64,000 bases of DNA, taken from NCBI RefSeq assembly GCF_047675955.1, contig NC_132919.1, forward strand, positions 70,261,316 to 70,325,315. The letters are read 5' to 3'. This document shows, piece by piece, positions 11,501-21,762 of this stretch (the first letter of the stretch is position 1; each line of letters starts with the position of its first letter). Below the pieces are notes generated by a model, which ran no database searches, had not been told where the DNA came from, and saw nothing but the letters and a program-made list of their open reading frames with translations. This DNA comes from Chlorocebus sabaeus (lineage: Eukaryota; Chordata; Mammalia; Primates; Cercopithecidae). Both the position numbers and the translations under genes were made by a program.

Positions 11501-12684
11501 GAGTCCCAAGGCAGGGTGGAGCTGCCTCTGGACCAAGCCGGGGAGAACACAAGCTCCCCAGCTTCCATGCTTTGACCACACAGGCAGGCTCCAGGGGTCC
11601 ATGTTCTTGAGCACCAGGGGTTCTCCATGCAGAAAAGACGGAATGAGGGACCAGCCCCAATCATGAATCCCCTAGTGGTAAAAGACAAGAGACCTGTAGC
11701 AACTGACATGTCCAGGCAGTAGGTCCCATATTTGTGTAAGCAGATACATCTTCTGCGTAATTATCAGTTACTCAGAGATGACACTAACAGGGAGATACTC
11801 TCTAGATCAAAGAAGCCACAGGTGCTAATTAGCTCATCTCAAGTGAGATGTCTGATTGTGGTTCATCCTAGCTCAAACCCTGATTCTCCGAGCCTCTGTT
11901 CTTGGATTCTGAGGCCTCACTGAGACCCAGTTGAATCCTCCTTGCTCCTTCTCTGACCTCTAGCCTTTTTCCTCCCTACACAACCCTTGCCCTCACAGAG
12001 AGATGCCTTGGAATCCACCCTGGCAGAGACGGAGGCCCGCTACAGCTCCCAACTGGCCCAGATGCAGTGCATGATCACCAACGTGGAGACCCAGCTGACC
12101 GAGATCCGGGCTGACCTGGAGCGGCAGAACCAGGAGTACCAGGTGCTGCTGGACGTCCGTGCCCGGCTAGAGTGTGAGATCAACACATACCGGGGCCTGC
12201 TGGAGAGTGAGGACAGCAAGTGAGTATCACTACATGTGCTCTAGTCTTCTCACTGCAACCTACCAAGTTCTGGGAAGACAGCGTGGTGCCTAGAAAGAGC
12301 CTGGCATCCGGAGTCTGGAGTCCTGGTCTCTTACTTCTGGTCTTGCTGCAAACTCATCACGTGACTCCAGCAAGCCCCCTTTCCTCTCAGGGCCTGTTTC
12401 CCTTTTGGTAAAACAAGGGGGCAGGATCAGGTGATTTTTAAGGTGCTTCCCGGTTTGCATAGTCTAGGATCTACGTTGAGTTACTGCAAACAGCAACTGG
12501 AAAATCATAGTAATCTGACTGTTTTCTTTTTTCTAGGCTCCCCTGTAACCCATGTGCACCTGACTACTCACCCTCCAAGTCATGCCTTCCCTGTCTTCCT
12601 GCGGCCTCCTGCGGTCCTAGTGCAGCCCGCCTAACCTGCAGCCCCCGCCCCATTTGTGTGCCCTGCCCAGGGGGCCGGTTCTGA
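8588..12684 (+). CDS. KRT35: Type I hair keratin K35 (Ha5), complete
   Basis: Seven exons: 8588-9058, 9890-9972, 10168-10324, 10921-11082, 11373-11498, 11999-12219 and 12537-12684. They encode 455 residues, the length known for K35. The start MASKCLKAGF is the first in-frame ATG after the TATA box and is diagnostic. The Ser/Cys/Gly-rich head covers residues 1-96 and the rod about 97-407, with helix initiation LNDRLASYLEKVRQLE at 104-119 and termination EYQVLLDVRARLECEINTYR. The tail is Cys/Pro-rich and ends VPCPGGRF. The protein is an early cortex and cuticle trichocyte keratin that pairs with type II hair keratins (family knowledge). All splice sites are GT-AG. Intron 3 is filled by a minisatellite that starts at the exon 3 donor. 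Compared with human K35 as remembered, several head residues differ. Confidence 0.97.
9195..9305. repeat. MIR-like fragment in KRT35 intron 1
   Basis: The stretch contains attatacagatgagaacac followed by a short gap and gtaagtgacccagatggcag, resembling a diverged MIR core. Confidence 0.5.
10355..10873 (+). repeat. GA-rich minisatellite, unit about 17-19 bp, KRT35 intron 3
   Basis: Roughly 28 imperfect copies of a unit like gaggaggtgagcatgggg run from just after the exon 3 donor almost to the branch region of intron 3. The exon 3 end reads gaggag then gtgagc, so the repeat unit is a copy of the splice donor itself. Part of the array (from 10575 and again from 10644) is duplicated with a 69-bp period. 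The complementary strand is open in three frames purely because of the repeat. Confidence 0.95.
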
Positions 12685-13000
12685 GAGTGGGTGACCCAGA
12701 AGGGCATAGCCATCGTCTCTAGGGCTTGAACTTGGCCTCTACCCAACCTTAACCCTTGTAGCCCAATCCCCTCTCTTCATGCAGAGCCCAGGCCCAGGGT
12801 CTGGCCCTGAAAAGGCTCACTGCAAATATGTGCCTTAGTTTCTCAGAGCCTGTCACAAAGGCTGGCTGATCCCAAAGGTCTCAATTCCTCATCATTTCAA
12901 TGGTGTCTCTGTTCTCAGGCTGCCTCCTGGGTCAGCTTTTCCTTCTGGGTGCTGTTACAGTGGATTCTGAAATGCAGTAGAGGGCTTTTGTTGGCAGAAC

Positions 13001-13006
13001 AATAAA
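13001..13006 (+). promoter_or_regulatory. KRT35: KRT35 polyadenylation signal AATAAA
   Basis: A canonical hexamer lies 317 bases after the KRT35 stop. It is followed by a T-rich stretch and a GT-rich element. Confidence 0.8.
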
Positions 13007-16000
13007 GTGCATTTTTTCAGGCCCCTGATGCCTAACTGGCACCATTCTGGTGGTGTTGGCTTTTGTCTCTGCTGTGTTCAGGGGGTGACTGTTGGGCAGA
13101 CTCATGGGAGAGGTGTGACCAAGTATGACCCTTTGGATGACAGGGTCACTGTGCACCTGTTTGGGGTGGGTAGAGGCCTACAGTGAGAGCTTTTGCTTGG
13201 CCTCCCCAGTGAAGACCTTTCTCCAAAATTCCAGTGTGGTGCCAGGTGTTTCCAGACCTCTCTGTAATCCCTTTTAGTATATGTGGTCACCTGGGGATCC
13301 CAGAGTGGGATGGACAGAACTGAGATGGAAACTGAGATCAGCATAACGGGGAGGGTTTTAGGCCACTTTATCAGCCTCTTGTCTGTGGCCCCTGTAAGAC
13401 CGGCAACAGGGTGTCTCCCTCCCAGGGTACTTTTAGGGGTGCATTTACATCAGCCCCCTTCCATTGTAGCCCTTTCATGCAGCCCTCCAAGTTCAGCAAC
13501 CCCCTTAACAACCCACAGCCCGTCATAAGCAGGAGATGGAGAGTGTACTCGCCTTCAGGGCTTCCATCCTGAATGCTAAGGCTCTTGTCCTTAGGAGGCT
13601 CATGCGTGTGCTCCTGTGCTCTTGGCATCTGGCGAGGTGTACAACGAGCCCTCCTCAGGTGGGTGTGAGAGCTCCCAGCAGCTTGACCCAAAGGCTCTCA
13701 TCTGTGTCCAGAATGTCGTCCCCCAACAGGCAAGGCAAATAGCAAGTTCCATTAATCCCAGTGGGAAAGGGAGAAGGGCCAAGACCAAAGTTTCTAAACT
13801 AAAAACGAAGATGTGCGTTCCCAGTTGGCATGTGCTCCTCATAAGATGCTGAGAGTACCTGCTAAGGAGCTTCAGTGATGTTAAGAGAGCTGTAGCCGTG
13901 TCCAAGGGGAGAGCAGGTGGCTGGAAGATGCTGACCAAGGCAAGCCGGAGACCCTCATCCCTTAAGGACATCTGATATAGTTCATTCTGATTTGAACACA
14001 GAATCCTCTCCTTTCTAGCCCCCTGCAAAGAGGGCCTGGGCCTTTGGTTGCTCCCAGCCACACCTTGCTCCTGGCATCTGGCACCACATCCACGTTGGTC
14101 TTTTTGGAATTCCTTGGCTAATTTTGGTGAGGCTTAGGCACCTGAAAGGGGTGGTCACCTGAGGATCATTCACTTAATTCAACAAACCCTTACAAAGCAT
14201 CCCCCTGTGCCAGGAGGTGTGTTAGCTACCAGGGGAGGACTGGTCTGTGTAGGAGGGGCCTTGAGATGGGACAGGATGGATGCTCACTTGCCACTTTTTT
14301 TCTTTTCTATCTCAGTGGTGTCAGGAGACCGGGTGAAGGGGACCTTGACGTTAGTGCAATAAACGTGGGCTCTGAATGTGGATTCAGATGAACCTGGGTT
14401 CAAATCCCCACCCACCACTAACTACATGTGGGAGTTTTAGCAGGTCATTGTCCCTTTCTGAGCCTCAGTGAAATAGAGAACATGACACTGATGCTGTGAA
14501 GTGAGACCGAGAATGTTTTGCCCAGCACATGCAGGGCATTTGAAGATGGGTCATCACTACCGACTCTCTCTTCCAGCTGGATGGCTGGATCGCTGCGAGG
14601 CCGGCCATCCACATTTCCCTGGCCAGGGTTTCATTTCTGACGTGTCCTTCCCAGTAAACCAAGCCAGCTAAAGTGAATATGCAGTTACATGCTTCATTAT
14701 CTAATTCCAACTCTAAGCAAAGTCAGCGGGGAGCCTTGCGGCCAGCAGCACGTGGATGCTGTCTGGAGCACATGGGCTCCAGTTAACTCTGCTGTGTATA
14801 AGCCACGCTGTTCTTTATGGCGTTCTCTGTGGCACACATCCTTTCCAAACCCATCCTAGCTTCCTCCAAGATGTAGCCAACTAAATCATGTGTAATCCTA
14901 CATCTAATTATTATTTACTTCATTTGCTTGTGCTTTTAATTATAACGCTGTTTCCATTCAACCACAAGTTCTCAACCTTGCCTGTACATTGGAATGACCT
15001 GGAGGGCTTTAAAAAATACTGATGTCTGCTCTGAGCCCCAGAAATTCTGCTCTGGTTGGTCTGGGATATGACTTGGTACTGGGATTTTTGAAAGCTCTCT
15101 GCAGCCAGGGTTGAGAGGTCATTTGTCTGGTGGAGGACCTTTTGGCAACACAGTTGGGAGTGCAGGGGGCTCAGGGCAGCTCTGACATAGACCCTAGCAC
15201 CACCAGGTCTGGTCCCTATTATGCTTTTGACTTTCTCAGTTCTGCCATTTATCTCTCTTTCAATTTCAAATTTTTGAACTAAATTTTAAATTTGTTATAT
15301 TTTTATCCCAAAAAGTCATTTTTTTTCTTCTCTGTTTGTTCCTGTTTTATAACATTTAGTTCTTGTTTCCAGGCTATAACTGCTATATGTATATACATCT
15401 CTCCCACTCTGAGGTTATTAAAAAAAAAATATATATATATAGTTTTGGATTCTGCATTGTTTCTGTTTTCTTCAATTTCCTTTTTTACTGTTTTGTTTGT
15501 TTGCTTGTTTTACTTTGTCTTTAACATCAGAAACTTCCTTCAAGTATCTGGTCATCCTTTTGTTTATATTTTATGACGAGACACTAAAAAGCTGATAGAA
15601 GGTGCTATGTGGATGGGCAGGTTGGCAAACTGGCTTTTTGCGTGGTACAACCACCTCAGTTCAGTTTCTGTAAGTCTTTTCTCTGGAGTTTGTTTTTTTT
15701 TTTTTTTTTTCCCCAAAGAAGGAGCCTCTGGTTTTCTGCGGGGGAATGAATGGAGGGAGACGGTGCTGGGCCAGGCTGTGACACGCATCCTATCTGTTTT
15801 TGTTCAAACAGGCCCTTCCTCCTGGATTCTTTGCATCCCTTTCTCTTCTCTTCCTAAACCTGTTTTCCTGATAGTTTGCTCTGGCCCCAGAGAGGTTGGG
15901 GTACTGTGGAAAGTCTTCGAATCAGCCAGACCTGGGTCTGAGAACTGACAGTGCCCCACTTTCTCTGTGGCTACCTTTCCCAGACCCTACTTCTGCATCT

Positions 16001-16415
16001 GCACGACGCACCCCAGATCTGGCATATTGCCCGGAACTGTGGTCTTCTGTGACTTTGGATGCTGCTGCTACTACCTTTATCATTCCACTGTTATGTGAAA
16101 CCTGGTCCTTCCTTCACAACGGAAAACTCTGCTCACGCGGGCATTTGGGACCTCACCTCACAGTGACAACCTCTCATCATTATTCTGGAGCCCCTGCTCT
16201 TGGCTCCTATCTCTCTCCTCCTCATTCCTTCCTTCCAGGATTGTCCTGTGAACTTCAAATCCTTCTCTCCTTTCTCCCTGTGATGTCTTACCAGCCAAAT
16301 CAAGGCATTGGGGTCCCATCTTTTAACCCAAGGTCTTCTTAATGTAGTTTTCTAAGTAAAGACAGTTATTTTTTTCCTGCAAGATGAATTCTGGTGAGAG
16401 CTGTTAAAATATATG
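13007..16415. other. Intergenic region downstream of KRT35
   Basis: No gene is recognised. The region has a MIR-like piece near 14340-14480, a MER-type palindromic element remnant near 14970-15115, an A-run followed by (TA)n at 15420-15440, a T-run at 15691-15710 and otherwise unique sequence. Open frames are short and show no family resemblance. Confidence 0.6.
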
Positions 16416-18583
16416 CAGGCACACTTCGATTTATTGAGTTTCAATTTATTGTACTTCCCAGATACTGTGTTTTTTTAAACAAATTAAAGTTTTGTGGCAA
16501 TCCTGCTTCCAGCAAGTCTGTCGGTGCTAATTTTTCCAACAGTATGTGCTTATGTGTCTCTGTGTCACATTTTGGTAATTCTCACAATACAAATTTTTTT
16601 TCTTTTTTTTGAGATACAGTCTCGCTCTGTCTGCCCAGGCTGGAGTGCAATGGCGCGATCTTGGCTCACTGCAACCTCTGCCTCCTGGGTTCAAGCGATT
16701 CTTGTGCCTCAACCTCCCAAGTAGCTGGGATTACAGGCACACGACATCTGGCTAATTTTTGTAATTTTAGTAGAGATGGGGTTTCATCATGTTGGCCAGG
16801 TTGGTCTCAAACTCCTGACCTCAAGTGATCCACCTGCCTCAGCCTCCCAAAGTGCTGGGAATACAGGTGTGAGCCTCCGTGGCTGGCCAAACTTTTTCCA
16901 TTATCATATGTGTTATGGTGATCTGTGATGAGTAATCTTTGACGTTACTGTTGTAATTGTTCTGGGAAACCCCAGACCATGCCCAGATAAGATGGGGAAC
17001 TTAATTGATAGATGTTGCCTGTGTTCCGGTGGCTCCACCAACTGGCCATTCCCCCATCTCTCTCCCTATTTTGGGTCTACCTATTTTCTGAGACACAGCA
17101 ATATTGAAATCAGGCCAGTTGATAACCCTACCATGGCTTCTAAGAGTTCAAGTGGAAGGAAAAGGTGCAGGTCTCTCCTTTTAAATAAAAAGCTAGAAAT
17201 GATGAAGTTTAGTGGGGAGGCTGCTTTCATAGCTAGACAGGAGGAGTCTGCCTTCAAAGGATAGGCTGACTCTTCTGCTAGGAGCTAATGCAGTTGATGA
17301 CTTCAAGTGGGAAGTCAATGCTCATTCATCACTCCGAATACCCTAGGGCACTTAAGAATGATGCTAAATCTATTCTGCCTGTTCACTACAAATGGAACGA
17401 CAAAGCCTGGATGACAGTGCATCTGTTTATAACATGGTTTCTTGAATACTTTAAGCCCACTGTTGAGACCTACTGCTTAGAATAAAAGATTTCTTTCAAA
17501 ATATTACTGCTCATTGACAATGCATTTGATGACCCAAGAGCCCTGATGGAGGTGTCCAAGGAGATTAATGTTTTTGTGCTTGCCAACACAACATCCATTC
17601 TATAGCCCATGGATCAAAAAGTAATTTTGACTTTCAAGTCTTATTACCTAAGAAATATATTTCATAAGGCTATAGTTGCCATAGAGAGTGATTCTTCTGA
17701 TGGATCTGGGCAAAGTAAATTGAAAACCTTCTGAAGAGGATTCAGTATTCTAAATGTCAATATTTGTGATTCAAGGGAGGAGGTCAAAATATTGACATTA
17801 ACAGGAGTTTGGAAGAAGTTGATTCCAACCCTTAGGGATGATGTTGAGGGGCTTCAGCAGAGGAAGTAACTATAGATGTGTTGGAAACAGCAAGAGAATT
17901 GAAATTAGAATTGGAGCCTGAAGATGTGACTGAATTGCTGCCATGTTATGGCAAAATGAACGGATGAGGAGTTGCTTCTTTTTCATGAATAAAGAAAGTG
18001 GTTTCTTGAGATGGAAACTACTCCTGGTGAAGATGCTGTGAACATCACTGAAATGGCAATAAAGGATTTGGAATACTACATCAATTTAGTTAATAAGGTA
18101 GTGGCAGGATTTGAGAGAACTGACCCCAGTTTTGAAAGAAGTTCTACTGTTAAAATGCTATCAAACAGCATCACATGCTACAGGGAAATCTTTTGTGAAA
18201 GTAAGAGTCAATTGATGCAGCAAACTTCACTGACATCTCATTTTAAGAAATTGCCACAGCCATCCTAACTTCCAGCAATCACCACCCTGATCAGTCCTTA
18301 GCCATCAACACTGAGGCAAGACCTTCCACCAGCAAAAAGATTACAACTTGCTGAAGGCTCAGATGATCATTTGCATTTTTAGCAATAAAGTATTTTTAAA
18401 TTAAGTGATATACGTTGTTTTTAGACATAATGCTATTATACCCTTAATAGACTACAGTATAGTGTAAATATAACATTTATATGCACAGAAAAACCAAAAA
18501 GTTTGTGTGACTCACTTTATGGTGACATTTGCTTTATTCTGGTGGTCTAGAACTGAACCTGCACTATCTCTGAGGTATGCCTG
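16416..18583 (+). mobile_element. Tigger1 DNA transposon, internally deleted, interrupted by an Alu
   Basis: The left end begins caggcacacttcgatttatt and the right end finishes tgaggtatgcctg, matching the Tigger1 inverted repeats. The interior carries transposase remnants: MASKSSSGRKRCRSLL at about 17144 (N-terminal DNA-binding part), then directly the catalytic-domain part (for example LLLIDNAFDDPRALMEV-like sequence around 17510-17560) and a C-terminal part around 18011-18268. Frameshifts and stops break it, and much of the N-terminal half is missing compared with the full-length element. It is inactive. Confidence 0.88.
16594..16888 (-). mobile_element. AluS-type element, antisense, inside Tigger1
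   Basis: It begins with a T-run and gagatacagtctcgctctgt and ends ccgtggctggcc. Tigger1 sequence resumes directly after it, so this insertion is younger than the transposon. Confidence 0.9.
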
Positions 18584-18597
18584 TGTCTTCCTCTATC

Positions 18598-19925
18598 TCA
18601 GTGGGTCTCCAAACCACCAGGAGGACATGCTAAACACAGATTGCTGCACCTTAGCCCCAGCCTCAGAGTTTCTGATTCAGCCTGTCTGGGATAAGCCTGA
18701 AAAACTGCATTTCTTTTCTTTTTTTTTTTTAATTTTACTTTAAGTTCTGGGATACATTTGCAGAATGTGCAGGTTTATTGCATAGGTATACATGTGCCAT
18801 GGTGGTTTCCTGCACCCATCAACCCATCATCTAGGTTTCAAGCCCCGCATGCATTAGGTATTTGTCCTAGTGTTTCCCTCCCCTTGCATCCCATGCCCTG
18901 ACAGGCCCTGATGTGTGATGTTCCCCTCCCTGTATCCATGTGTTCTCGTTGTTCAACTCCCACTTATGAATGAGAACATGTGGTGTTTGGTTTTCTGTTC
19001 CTGTGTTAGTGTGCTAAGAATGATGGTTTCCAGCTTTATCCATGTCCCTGCAAAGGACATGAACTCATTCTTTTTCATGGCTGCATAGTATTCCATGGTG
19101 TATATGTGCCACATTTTCTTTATCCAGTCTATCATTGATGGGCATTTGGGTTGGTTCCAAGTCTTTGCTATTATGAATAGTGCTGCAATAAACATGTGTG
19201 TGTCTTTATAGTAGAAAGATTTATAATCCTTTGGGTATATACTCAGTAATTGGATTGCTGGGTCAAATGGTATTTCTGGTTTTAGATTACTGAGGAATCA
19301 CCATGCTGTCTTCCACAGTAGTTGAACTAATTTACACTCCCACCAACAGTGTAAAAGTTTTCCTATTTCTCCACAGCCTTGCCAGCATCTGTTGTTACCA
19401 GACTTCTTAATGATCACCATTGTAACTGGCATGATATGGTATCTCATTGTGGTTTTGATTCGCATTTCTCTAATGACCAGTTATGATGAGCTTTATTTCA
19501 TATGTTTGTTGGTAACATAAATGTCTTCTTTTGAGAAGTGCCTGTTCATATCCTTTGCCCACTTTTTGATGGGGTTGTTTGCTCTTTTCTTGTAAATTTG
19601 TTTAAGCTCCTTGTAGATTCTGGATATTAGACCTTTGTCAGATGGGTAGATTGCAAAAATTTTCTCCAATTCTGTAGGTTGCCTGCTGACTCTGATAGTA
19701 GTTTCTTTTGTAGTGCAGAAGCTCTTTAGTTTAATTAGATCCCATTTGCCAACTTCGGTTTTTGTTGCAATTGCTTTCGGTGTTTTATTCGTGAAGTCTT
19801 TGCCCATGCCTATGTCCTGAATGGTATTGCCTAGGCTTTCTTCTAGGGTGAAAACTCATATTTCTAACATGTTCCTGAGTCAGGTTGATGTTGCTGGTCT
19901 ATGAACTACAGTTTGAGAACCAATG
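18598..19925 (+). mobile_element. MER20 (hAT-Charlie) element split by an L1
   Basis: The left half at 18598-18714 (cagtgggtctccaaaccacc through cagagtttctgattcagcct) and the right half from about 19862 to 19925 (tttctaacatgttcctgag through tttgagaaccaatg) together make one MER20. The two halves are separated by an antisense L1. Confidence 0.75.
18715..19849 (-). mobile_element. L1 3' fragment, antisense, nested in MER20
   Basis: On the minus strand the element ends in a poly(A) tail (T-run at 18717-18731). It includes the 3' UTR and the C-terminal ORF2 region; open minus frames at 19493-19807 and 18953-19195 are typical L1 ORF2 pieces (for example NRHFSKEDIYVTNKHMK). The flanking repeats are gaaaaactgcatttct (18699-18714) and gaaaactcatatttct (19850-19865). 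It is 5'-truncated and inactive. Confidence 0.88.
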
Positions 19926-20925
19926 ATAACACCTTATTATAATAATTACAGTTTTTGGGTGAGAGGATTAAATGGGCAAATTAATGCCAAGCACTCAGCA
20001 CCATACCTGGTATTCGTATACATTCCACAAGTGCTGGCTACGATTCTGAAGGGTGGCCTGATGAGTCTCATCCCTTGTAGTTGGTATTGCAATCACACTT
20101 CCTTCCATCTCATGTTATAATCTTATCTAAACAGGTAATCCAGACAAGGTACTGGAATTTATAGTTGTCACAGAGAGTCCAATTGTGAGAGTATTCAATC
20201 TGACCTTTCAATTGGCATGAGGAAACTGAGGTCTGGGGAGACAAAATGACTTTCCCAAGGCCACATGGCAAGTCAGAGGCAGCATCTCTATGCTCTCCTT
20301 TTCTTATGCAATGAATGGGCTGGGTGGCATTTTCCCTTTCCCGTTCTTGTACTGACATTTCTGGGAATATGTGAAACATAAGGCAAGTACTTATACCCCG
20401 AAATTATATCAGGAAGATTACTGAATGAAAAAGTGGCTATATAGCACACACATGCTAAATGTGAAGCTCACAGCTTTTGCAGTCAGGACTGAAAAACTAC
20501 TGCTGTAGCATGTTGCCTTCTTAAGTGAATGCCCAAGGCTTCTATAGTTGGGCACATCTGCTCCCTGTCTCCTGGCTTAGCTCATTCCAGGGCTACAGAA
20601 CGTCCTTTCCCAAGGGAGCAGATTCATACTGCTTCCATGGTCTGAGATCCTGAAGTGAGCCTTCCCCATCCGCCACAACAGAAAGTAAAAGTAGAACCTG
20701 TTGTAACTATTCTATCTCGGTTTGTTCAACAAACAATTATTGAGCACTTGACAACTGTGTATAAGGTGCAGTGATAATTGAGTGGATGGTCCAGAGGGGG
20801 TCAAGATAGAGCAGCTGCCACCTGGAGATGTTCATGACATGGACTTTTCCAAGAGGAAGGGTCTAACTGGAAAGATGTACCTGATTCTTAGGCTTTTGTT
20901 TGGATTTTTTTTTTCCTTTTGAAGG
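19926..20925. other. Intergenic, MIR-like remnants only
   Basis: Sequence around 20205-20280 (ggcatgaggaaactgaggtc then cccaaggccacatggcaag) is MIR-like. No gene or RNA is seen before the U2-like copy. Confidence 0.5.
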
Positions 20926-21112
20926 GGTGCAGCATTCCTGGAGGTACTGCAATACCAGGTCAATGTGTAGAGTGAACAGCGCAAGCTCCTAATCCATCTC
21001 CTTGCTCCAAAAATCCATTTAATATGCTGTCCTCGGATAGAGGACGTATCAGGTATTAAAATGATAAGAACAGATACCACACTTGATCTTAGCCAAAAGG
21101 CCGAGAAGTGAT
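20926..21112 (-). pseudogene. U2 snRNA pseudogene, full length
   Basis: The minus strand reads from atcacttctcggccttttgg at 21112 down to the U2 3' end at 20926, about 187 nt against about 188-191 for U2. The Sm-site region (ggatttttggag) is intact. The branch-point recognition region reads gtgtggtatctg where U2 has gtgtagtatctg, and the 3' stem-loops carry several substitutions. An A-rich stretch follows the 3' end on the minus strand, as in retrotransposed snRNA copies. No proximal or distal sequence elements of an snRNA promoter were recognised. Most likely inactive. Confidence 0.9.
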
Positions 21113-21440
21113 GCTGCCTGTGTCTTGAGTTCATTCTCTCCCTACTGATATTATTTTCTTCCCCTTGGCAGGAAGATGATGCCTGTTAGGAAGCCTCTGA
21201 GGTTCCTGTTCCTTTCTGCTGGATTTATGCTGCTGCCAGTATCGGGGCAGTTTCTACCACCCACAAATCTCCTTGTTAAATAACCAGGCCTCTTCCCATG
21301 GGGAATGCTTTCATTAAAAGAGGCAGCCACTGCTGCACAGACCTGCAGGCTTCTCAGGGCTGGAGCAGGCGGGGGTGCAGTGGGCAAAGCCAATGGAGGC
21401 ACAGGCTGGGTTGTGGCGGTCTCCTGGGGGGCCCTCCCTA

Positions 21441-21718
21441 TTAATGAGGGCCTAGGCATGCAGGTGACCCTTTGAAGATGTGTCCTGAAGCTCTCTCATG
21501 GTGATCAATGACAGGAACCCAGACTTCTGCTTTAGCCAAATGATAAGTTTGGCCTCTTTTATGAGGAAGGGAACTCCTTATTGGAAACCAAATTACAAAT
21601 TAATTAGCAGCTTCCTCTTGGGCTGGGTGTAAACATCAACACCACCCAATGATGAATTTCTATCATGAGCCCCCTCACTGCAAGGGCATAAAATGGCCCG
21701 GGCAGCATGGGGATCTGT
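21441..21718 (+). promoter_or_regulatory. KRT32: KRT32 promoter: TTAATGAG motif and TATA-like box
   Basis: TTAATGAG lies at 21441-21448. A TATA-like gcataaaatg has its core ATAAAA at 21688-21693, about 70 bases before the ATG. An AT-rich aaattacaaattaattag at 21590-21607 offers further homeodomain-type sites. Transcription start is inferred near 21718. Confidence 0.65.
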
Positions 21719-21762
21719 AGACATCCAGGCAGCTGTGGCTGAGGAGAAAGGGCCTCCCCAAC

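Noticed and set aside
18953..19807. Minus-strand frames that look like a protein gene
   Set aside because: They are L1 ORF2 C-terminal pieces within a 5'-truncated element flanked by target-site repeats.
20832..21134. Minus-strand frame of 100 codons
   Set aside because: It overlaps the U2 snRNA pseudogene and has no protein homology that I recognise.
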